DNA of 64,000 nt from Periplaneta americana (Eukaryota; Arthropoda; Insecta; Blattodea; Blattidae). Shown piece after piece: positions 57,333 through 64,000 of this stretch. The notes under the pieces are model-generated. The model had not been told where the DNA came from and did no database searches. It saw only the letters and a list, made by a program, of their open reading frames with translations. Position 1 is the first letter of the stretch. Each line of letters begins with the position of its first letter. The position numbers were made by a program, and so were the translations under genes. Location: assembly GCF_040183065.1 (NCBI RefSeq), contig NC_091120.1, positions 13,967,208 to 14,031,207 of the forward strand, in the 5' to 3' direction.

Positions 57333-58227
57333 TTAGGTTGATATGTAAGTTTGTAGCGTTTTTGTCATCACAACAATGCGTTGCTAGGAGATTGTTTATC
57401 ATTTGTCATTTGTTTTTAGTATTTTGTGCTCGTAAATACGTCTTGAATTTTGAGGATTTGAAGAAAGTTTGTGCTATTTGTGGCTGAAGAAGATGGAGTG
57501 CCAAGTGAAAAAAAAAAAAAAAAACAAACACTTCCGATCAAGGTATTCATCTATTTAAATTTAATAGAGGAGCAAAGGCAGCTCGAAACATTTGTGTTGT
57601 GTACAGGGAGAATGCCATCAGAGAAAGCACTGCAAGAAAATGGTTCTGTCACTTCAACACACAATACCATGTACAAAAGTTGGAGCCATTCACAGAAAAT
57701 GATATTATGCATCTGGTGAGAAAACAAAATATTGTGTACTACAAATTACTTTCCAGGAATGTAACTGTAACTGCTGAGATTTATTGCCAACAACTCAGAT
57801 GTCTTACGGCCAAGAAAAATGACCGAGAAGAAGACTTTATCAAGTGCTACTACAACACGATAATGTACGCCCGTATTCTGCTAACATGACAAAAGCAGTT
57901 ATCCAGGAGCTTGGTTGGGAGGTGATTCCACATTCCTCATATCCTCCTGATCTTGTGTCCTCAGATTTCCACCTTTTCTGTTCTCTATTCAACAATCTTC
58001 AATGCAACTCCTTTGATAACGAACATACTTTACAAACTTAGCTTGACGACTTCTTTAATTCCAAACCAGTAGATTTCTTCAGATGCGAAATCAAAAAACT
58101 ACCCTAGTGTTGGCAGAGAGTCATAGATAACACAGGCAAATATATTACTAGTTAATTTCTTCTATTCATCTCAAATAAAAGCCTTGTCACAGCGAAAAAA
58201 ACGCTATGAACTTATGCATCAACCCAA
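57333..58227 (+). mobile_element. mariner element, internally deleted
   Basis: 895 bp between TA dinucleotides, with inverted ends TTAGGTTGATATGTAAGTTT and GCTATGAACTTATGCATCAA (reverse). The remaining coding parts are about 57560-57720 (N-terminal, frameshifted) and 57844-58041, with HDNVRPYSANMTKAVIQELG and PPDLVSSDFHLF. The pattern is close to the mellifera-type mariner subfamily. The first catalytic motif is deleted. Confidence 0.85.
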
Positions 58228-58419
58228 TACAAAATCAATACACAGTAGGCTATTTTTAAATTGGTTAGTTCATGATGCTGCATCAACTTTGAAGTTATCT
58301 AGAATGAAGGAATTAATAATAATAATTAGTGATAGCAAGATGATATTTTGACGAAATGAATTCAAGTATTCACCATTGAATTATGTAATATTCACAATAC
58401 AGTGACTGAAAATGTCAGG

Positions 58420-58535
58420 GCAGGGAAGGGGGGACAACACAACCAGGTAAATCAGTCCAAGCAAGTTCGAACCCATAATATGTTGCTTCAGAGTGTTAGT
58501 ACAGCTTGTTAACTCCTCGGCCACACCAGTGGCTT
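58420..58535 (-). mobile_element. SINE-like fragment
   Basis: Reversed B-box-like GCAAGTTCGAACCC with flanking AACCAGGTAAATCAGTCC, similar to the body of the SINE at 2953. Confidence 0.45.
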
Positions 58536-58726
58536 CATATACCAATAAATTAATCGAAACATCAATTTCAACTTCTTGAATTAGTCCATCTGTTCCGTTC
58601 TGTCTTCAGATTTTCAAGCCTATCTCATTTTTCCAGTTTTTGGGTGGACCCAAATTTCATTTGTCAATACACATGTAAAGATATTGTACACATCTTGATT
58701 ACACAACTTTTAACACTGTATCACTT

Positions 58727-59523
58727 CGGAATATGTATGATAAGAACTTTCTTGTATTAAATTTTAACGTACCTTGTTAACATGTTTCGACCTATTTTCA
58801 GTCATCTTCGGAACTGGTCGTTGTTGGTCTTGGCGCCTCTTGTTTCCTGTGTGGGCGCATTCGTAGTGTAGAGTCAAAAGTGTGTGTGTTTTGAAATTGA
58901 GTTGTGTGTTGAGAATATCATTGGGGTGTGTTTTCGTGTGTCTGTATATTTCATATTGTTCTAGTGTGTTGAGTTTCTGGCTTTTTGGTTGGATGTGCAT
59001 CACATACAGAACAAATAACACCCTACAAAAACATCTCAACACAAACAAATACAACCACACAGGTGTACACAAACTCAAATGTAACACTTGCAACAACTTC
59101 TACATAGGACAGACAGGCAAATCATTTCAAACACGTTACAAAGAACACATCACAGCCATAACAAAATTACAAAACACCTCCACATATGCAGAACACATCA
59201 CAAATGTCAACCACACCTACAGAGACATCAACACAGACATGGAAATACTGCACATCCAACCAAAAAGCCAGAAACTCAACACACTAGAACAATATGAAAT
59301 ATACAGACACACGAAAACACACCCCAACGATATTCTCAACACACAACTCAATTTCAAAACACACACACTCTTTGACTCTACAATACGAACGCACCCACAC
59401 AGGAAACAAGAGGCACCAAGACCAACAACGACCAGTTCCGAAGATGACCGAAAATAGGTCGAAACATGTTAACAAGGTACGTTAAAATTTAACACAAGAA
59501 AGTTCTTATCATACATATTCCGA
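58727..59523. mobile_element. Penelope-like element copy 3, with inverted 3' end
   Basis: Left arm 58727-59000 is the reverse complement of right arm about 59247-59523, sharing CGGAATATGTATGATAAGAA and ACCTTGTTAACATGTTTCGA. The middle carries the GIY-YIG core. This is a different family from copies 1 and 2: its 3' end reads GAAGATGACCGAAAATAGGT instead of the hammerhead-like block. Confidence 0.85.
58990..59457 (+). pseudogene. Penelope-like GIY-YIG endonuclease domain, truncated
   Basis: The frame 58882-59457 enters true coding sequence at about 58999 (TYRTNNTLQKHLNTNKYNHT), then GVHKLKCNTCNNFYIGQTGK and SFQTRYKEH. The GIY motif reads GVH-YIG. It ends EDDRK. The first part of the frame is antisense to the left inverted arm and is spurious. 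No reverse transcriptase is attached. Confidence 0.8.
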
Positions 59524-59865
59524 TATTGTATACACTTAATCTTGTATGGCACTGGTCTAGAATAGGCTTTAAAATTGAATTAATTCCTGTGACTGGTTCT
59601 GAAATTTATATTTTCTTCTTGTTCATATGAGATACAGAGCTATTATTATCATACGTCCCAGAAAAGAATGGTCAGCCGCACCCTGCATGGTTTCCGCTGA
59701 GCACATAACCATTTCTCTGGTGCTTCTCCAATATATAACAGTACTAACAATAAATGTTCAATAATTTGAACTTATCTGCTCACAGTCGTTACTGAAATGG
59801 CCCCCGTTTGCTGCCACAAGTGACATTTTCTGATAAACGAATAAACAACACTCTGAAGTTCCACA

Positions 59866-60240
59866 TCATTGATAGCTTGGATTTATTCTCATATAACAGT
59901 CTTTTAATTCATTTATAGAATGAGAATTTTTCCTATAAACCCTACCTTTTAGTGTTCCCCATAAATAAAAGTCACTGGGTGCTATATCTGGGCTTCGTGG
60001 AGACCACAAATTATTACTGATTAGTCTCATACTCAAAATACGCCTCAATTCCCTCATTGACACGGCAGCTGTATGAGCAGTGGCGGAATCTTGTTGAAAA
60101 TGAACTGACAATCGTTAACTACTTTTCTGCTTGATTTTCGATTCTTCACTGAGCCTGTTTCTTTAAATCTTTTAGGAAATCGTCTAATTGTTTTGGCAGA
60201 AGACACAGGTCTGTTTGGTAACTTTATTCGAAATTTTCGT
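59866..60240 (-). pseudogene. DDE transposase relic
   Basis: Minus strand 60111-59866 reads VHFQQDSATAHTA and then RSPDIAPSDFYLWGTLKGRV, the second and third catalytic motifs of a mariner-superfamily transposase of the DDE_3 type. Only degraded sequence lies further N-terminal, and a SINE is inserted at 60273. Confidence 0.72.
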
Positions 60241-60272
60241 CTTGTTTCCGCACATGATCTTCTTCCTTTTAT

Positions 60273-60534
60273 TTTTTTTTTTATTTTATTGGGTTATTTT
60301 ACGACGCTGTATCAACATCTAGGTTATTTAGCATCCGAATGAAATGAAGGTGATAATGCCGGAGAAATGAGTCCGGGGTCCAGCACCGAAAGTTACCTTG
60401 CATTTGCTCGTATTGGGTAGAGGGAAAACCCCAGAAAAAACCTCAACCAGGTAACTTGCCCCGACCGGGATTCGAATCCGGGCCACCTGGTTTCACGGCC
60501 AGACGCGCTGACCGTTACTCCACAGGTGTGGACT
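60273..60534 (-). mobile_element. SINE family S2 with 11-bp duplication
   Basis: Same body as 15272-15512, with a complete tRNA-like head on the minus strand (A box ACGGTCAGCGCGTCTGGCCG, B box GGATTCGAATCCC region). Flanked by CTTCCTTTTAT at 60262-60272 and 60535-60545. Confidence 0.9.
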
Positions 60535-61027
60535 CTTCCTTTTATGTATGTATTGTACATACACACGTTCATACAGTGAGAATTTGTTGCTAGACATTAC
60601 ATAAATACACAATAATCACTAAACTTTATACACTAACATTGTACACTTGAAGAATCGAGAGTTTCATTACACGACTTTTAAGCACACTGAATGCCATACG
60701 GCTACTGGAGCTCGATTGCGCGGGAGAAATGGTTAGCGCGCGGCAGAAACCACACAGGGTGTGGCTGGCTGCTCTTTTCTGGTACGTATGATAATATTAG
60801 CTCTGTATTACAGTTTAAGTATTTAAATCTGTTAACTTGTTCTAAAACTTTAGCATCAATGAAAATTTTGCTTCGTACAGGATATTTGCCATGAAATGCT
60901 ATTATTTTGCATTTTCCACAGAAATTTCCATATTGAAATCTTTTGCAATAATATTTTTAAATTGTACTTCTTGATATCTGAAGCTGCCATAGCTTTGCAA
61001 AACTATAGCAAAAATTAAAAGACTTAC

Positions 61028-61171
61028 CATTACTGTACCATTTGTCATATCTAAAGCCAAACAGTAGCCTGCAATATACTCCATAGCTTCATGCTCGGAA
61101 ACCTTCTTACAATGTTTACCAATCACCACACCTAATTCCACTTCTTGAATTATTTCGAAGTCTTCAGGCAC
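61028..61171 (-). CDS. FAHD1-like paralogue B, exon 3
   Basis: Encodes VPEDFEIIQEVELGVVIGKH, CKKVSEHEAMEYIAGYCLAL and DMTNGTVM. EVELG and ALDMT hold the metal-binding acids. Human 'TARDVQ' is replaced by TNGTVM, so the Gln109 position is Met. Acceptor TTTTAG, donor GTAAGT. 144 bp, as in paralogue A. Confidence 0.93.
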
Positions 61172-61202
61172 CTAAAACATTTAAGCATAATACATTTAAC
61201 AT

Positions 61203-61527
61203 TTTTTCAAGGGAAAAATTGTTTCGGGGCCGGGTATTGATCCCGGGACCCTTCGCTTAGCGTACGATTGCTCTACCGACTGAGCTACCCAGGAACTACA
61301 CTCGACACCGTACCATTTTTCCCTTTATATATACACAACTCAAGTGAGCTAACAAGGTGCCAGAAACTCAACTTTGAGGGCACACAAACTCTGTGTGATT
61401 AGAATTGTGATTTTCTGTTAACGTACCTACGGTGACGTATATATTATGCAAATCTGACTTTCAGGTAAAGCTCCCTGTGAAGCAGACTTGAATAATTTCA
61501 AGGGAAAAATTGTTCCGGGGCCGAGAC
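61203..61527 (-). mobile_element. SINE family S3 copy
   Basis: Minus-strand copy with the tRNA-like head at about 61228-61296 (A box GGGTAGCTCAGTCGGTAGAG) and the family tail at its right end (AGCTCCCTGTGAAGCAG). The phrase TTTCAAGGGAAAAATTGTT occurs at both ends. It abuts the duplicated exon 2 remnant. Confidence 0.75.
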
Positions 61528-61535
61528 TTATCCAT

Positions 61536-61617
61536 GATTCTGACCCAGTACGATGTAGGTTTCAAGGAAATTGTTGGTTTCTCTGAGTTTAGAAGCCCTT
61601 TCTCTGAGAGTAACGAT
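61536..61617 (-). pseudogene. Decayed tandem duplicate of paralogue B exon 2
   Basis: The minus strand keeps an acceptor (TTTTTAG) and reads SLLSEKGLLNSEKPTISLKP, then diverges with a 9-base loss and no donor. The flanking 61618-61683 also matches the intron beside the true exon 2. So a segment of about 160 bp was duplicated and later truncated. Confidence 0.8.
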
Positions 61618-61684
61618 CTAAAAATTAAACACATTATCTAAAAGTAACGATAAAAGCTCAAATTAAATTCATGAAACAACTTAC

Positions 61685-61781
61685 TTCAATATTCTGACCC
61701 TGTACGATGTAAGACGATGTAGGCTTCAAGAAAATTGTTGGTTTCTCTGGGTTTAGAAGCCCTTTCTCCGATAGCAACGAT
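61685..61781 (-). CDS. FAHD1-like paralogue B, exon 2
   Basis: Encodes SLLSEKGLLNPEKPTIFLKP and TSSYIVQGQNIE, 97 bp. The first base completes AA|A = Lys. Acceptor TTCTAG, donor GTAAGT. As in paralogue A, the lid motif reads NYKSLLSE rather than NYADHVRE. Confidence 0.93.
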
Positions 61782-61871
61782 CTAGAAATTAAACACGTTG
61801 TCAAATAGTAACGATAAAAATTGAAATTAAGTTCATGACAAATACTCGTGGATATTTTTCTAATTACTTAC

Positions 61872-61927
61872 TTATAATTTAATCCAGCTCCAAGTATTTT
61901 CTTACCGAATACCTTGAAGTCTGACAT
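61872..61927 (-). CDS. FAHD1-like paralogue B, exon 1
   Basis: From the ATG at 61927 it encodes MSDFKVFGKKILGAGLNY, ending AA before donor GTAAGT. The frame is open upstream to 62086 with several Met codons (MFSKYN at 61945, MVERGASMM further up) and a basic, Ser/Thr-containing stretch that could be a mitochondrial leader. The start choice is therefore uncertain. Confidence 0.8.
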
Positions 61928-62346
61928 ATTATATTTCGAAAACATAGGTTTAGCATCTGTCATCATACTTGCTCCACGTTCTACCATTATTATTTTCGCG
62001 AGATCCGTCGTCTTTTGTCTTCCAATACTACCAACTACTAGTAACTTTACAGAATATGAAGTTTTATTTCGGCACATGCATAACATTACATAATACTCAT
62101 GTTAAATGATACTTTTAGGTGCATATAAACTGTAAAAGTGCTGTTAAGCGTGGAAAAATAACGATGTATATAAAAAGTTTACATGAAATAATATCAATGT
62201 TGGCACACCTGTCTTCCGTTCTCGTAGCGCTATCTATACAGGTCAATGACGTCACATCACAAATTAAGGTATTGACTTCCTGTGAATGCGAGTGTTAGTG
62301 AGTGTCTTCTATTTAGTACATATTTTAGCTAGTGTGCACAAAAGCA
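61928..62346. promoter_or_regulatory. Possible bidirectional promoter region
   Basis: About 420 bases between the minimal start of paralogue B (-) and a possible + strand first exon. It is less AT-rich than the neighbouring intergenic DNA and contains TGACGTCA at about 62247-62254, a CRE-like palindrome. No TATA box was found. Inferred from gene orientation. Confidence 0.4.
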
Positions 62347-62400
62347 ATGATTAGTATGGAAACGGATAAAATTATTGAAGACACGAACACCAATTCACAG
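62347..62400 (+). CDS. Possible first coding exon of a divergent gene
   Basis: ATG at 62347 opens 18 codons (MISMETDKIIEDTNTNSQ) ending precisely at CAG before a good donor GTGAGA. A TAG lies in frame 21 bases upstream. The acidic, hydrophilic peptide matches no family I can name, and the rest of the gene would be beyond 64000. Supported only by signal quality and position. Confidence 0.4.
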
Positions 62401-63209
62401 GTGAGAGCATTACAGAATACTTGTTTTGTTTCAAGAAAAACTACATGAGTAGTTGAAGCCGTGGAACAACGCCATCTTGCAATTTGTTCCTATTGGAAGT
62501 TAACTATTTGGCCTTTTATTTTAGTAATGAGAAGATTATGAGAATGCGTGCTAGAGGAACATGTAAACCTTTTTAAATGATGAAGTGTAACGTTTCGTCC
62601 AGGGTCTGAAATTTTGAACAATGTTTAAATTTTTCAGCAGTGTTAGAGTTTGGCAGCATGCGAGATGTCTGCTACTGCCAAATGTCAGCTGTTCACAAAT
62701 CTTTGTCTAGGTCTCTTATTTCCCATAGAATTCGGTTGTTTTCCTTTGCCATTGATTAATATTTTACGGTAATACTACTTCAATGCAGAACGTGCATCAA
62801 ATATTTAGGAATTAAAACGTTTTGCAGATTTGAACAAGTGTTTTTTTTTTGTTTTTGTTTTTAAGGTTAGTGTTGTTCTATGAGATTGCAAAATTGAAAT
62901 CGGGGGAATTTATTCGAATGTGTGTGGTTTTCGTATAATGTATGTTATTCAAACTTATCTTGTTAAAAAATTAAAACAGATTTCAATTTATACTAGAATT
63001 TATCTGTGTATACTGTGTTGATAATTCAGAATGAAGGCCAATGAGATTTAATGAAAATTTAACTTTATTAGCTTTGCTAAAGTTGCGTTTATTCCATTAA
63101 GGCTATTGAATGTTAATCAGACGACAGTTCTTTTGAAGGAAGTATTAAAGTAATGATATAGATTTGAGAAGTCGGTTCAGGGAGTTCAAGTTTTCAATAA
63201 GATAACAAT
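62401..63209. other. Possible first intron, nothing recognised
   Basis: No repeats or frames of interest; a short T-rich stretch at 62841-62860. Confidence 0.3.
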
Positions 63210-63446
63210 ATGTTTACTAAGAGTAACTTTTTTAAAGTCTTCACAAAACTCCTCGACACCAGACTTATACGTGAAACAGACCACGTAATCCCAGAGGAAC
63301 AGTTTAGCTTTCGTCAAGGGCGAAGCACCATTCATGCAATAACAAACCTATTAAGAGACATAGAAGACGCACTGCGAAGACCAAAAGCTAAACTGCTGTG
63401 TTTTCGTGGACTAGTTCAAACCTTCGTTATGTTCAACAGGGAATAG
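63210..63446 (+). pseudogene. Reverse-transcriptase fragment (LINE family E)
   Basis: Reads FKVFTKLLDTRL, then DHVIPEEQFSFRQGRSTIHA and NLLRDIEDALRRPKAKLL, the N-terminal fingers part of a non-LTR reverse transcriptase ('eeQfGFR.grST..ai..l'). It breaks down after about 63405, and 63446-63560 shows only scattered similarity in other frames. Confidence 0.75.
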
Positions 63447-64000
63447 CTCGTCGCAAAACTTGAAAACATCACACAACGCTCAAACCTAATGACCAGGACA
63501 GTAACCTACGCAGTATTCTAGCCTACGACACTTTCTCAGAACTTGAAAGTATCACACAGACTAAGGGTGGGTAATTTTATAGAAACGGTACTAAATACCA
63601 ACTGCTGTGGATAAGAGTATAAACGAGTGATTTTGTGTGGGAGGACACGTCTTAAATTGCTATCATAATAATATGCAGTAGACATGGAAATATAGGCCTA
63701 TATTACATTTTTCATATCCCAGGAGAAGGATAAGCGAAACTAGCACAAGGAAAGTAAAACCCAGGTGATACCTTTGACAGTCGAGAAGTGATCAAACAAT
63801 CCTAACAAAGTAATGAATGTATTAAGCTTAGTTATATTTCAATCTAATTGGGATGTAATTTTGTATTTATTGGGGGAGCTACCGCCCTCCAATTGTACAC
63901 TGTCGCTCCCAAATCCCCACGACACTTAGAAAAAAAAAACCTATGATGAAACTAGCGCTGAGGTAGTTCCGGTGATTTCGAAAGTGAAAATCGTTGAATT
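63447..64000. other. Intergenic or intronic end of window
   Basis: Degraded continuation of the reverse-transcriptase fragment, then unrecognised sequence. Confidence 0.3.

Noticed and set aside
58736-59000. Minus-strand frame 59096-58764 as a separate gene
   Set aside because: It is the inverted arm of the Penelope-like element read in the element's coding direction.

Overview
This window is nuclear DNA from an animal, almost certainly an insect. Host genes are split into small exons with GT-AG introns of 1-4 kb. Most of the rest is transposon-derived: mariner/Tc1-type elements, hAT and Harbinger-like elements, a Helitron, several LINE families, Penelope-like elements and many tRNA-derived SINEs. 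The large introns and this repeat mixture suggest a big-genome hemimetabolous insect such as a cockroach; that placement is inference.

Host gene 1, + strand, 9091-38847: a two-lobed transferrin. Thirteen exons join in frame at every junction and give about 681 residues, ending in a hydrophobic tail that looks like a GPI-anchor signal. The first (signal-peptide) exon was not found. By eye alignment with human transferrin, all eight iron-ligand positions are changed, so this looks like a surface-anchored transferrin that does not bind iron in the classical way. One intron (31385-31944) is best explained by a GC-AG splice pair.

Host genes 2 and 3, - strand, 41878-48063 and 56306-61927: two tandem FAHD1-like (acylpyruvase / oxaloacetate decarboxylase family) paralogues. 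They share a four-exon layout with identical exon phases and with exons 2 and 3 of identical length (97 and 144 bp). Both keep the acidic metal-binding residues but lack two residues linked to catalysis in human FAHD1. The second copy carries a decayed tandem duplicate of its exon 2. Just upstream of it, at 62347-62400, lies a possible divergently transcribed first coding exon of a + strand gene that would continue beyond the window.

Region by region: 1-9090 holds a Helitron, LINE fragments and a 3.2-kb Harbinger-like element. 9091-38847 is the transferrin gene, with introns full of transposons, including a Tc1 / DD41D / SINE nest at 12237-14822, a nearly intact mariner at 25783-27115, SINE multimers at 19837-20415 and 33733-34583, and Penelope-like copies at 17055-17784 and 35446-36219. 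38985-40570 is an inverted duplication hosting a Harbinger-like MITE. 41878-61927 holds the FAHD1 pair and its intronic transposons. 62347-64000 is the possible start of another gene plus a reverse-transcriptase fragment.

The least ordinary items are the ligand-less transferrin, hammerhead-ribozyme-like motifs in the Penelope-like copies, an uninterrupted DD41D transposase with long inverted repeats, and the FAHD1 pair with altered active-site residues. All alignments were made by eye; no database search was run.
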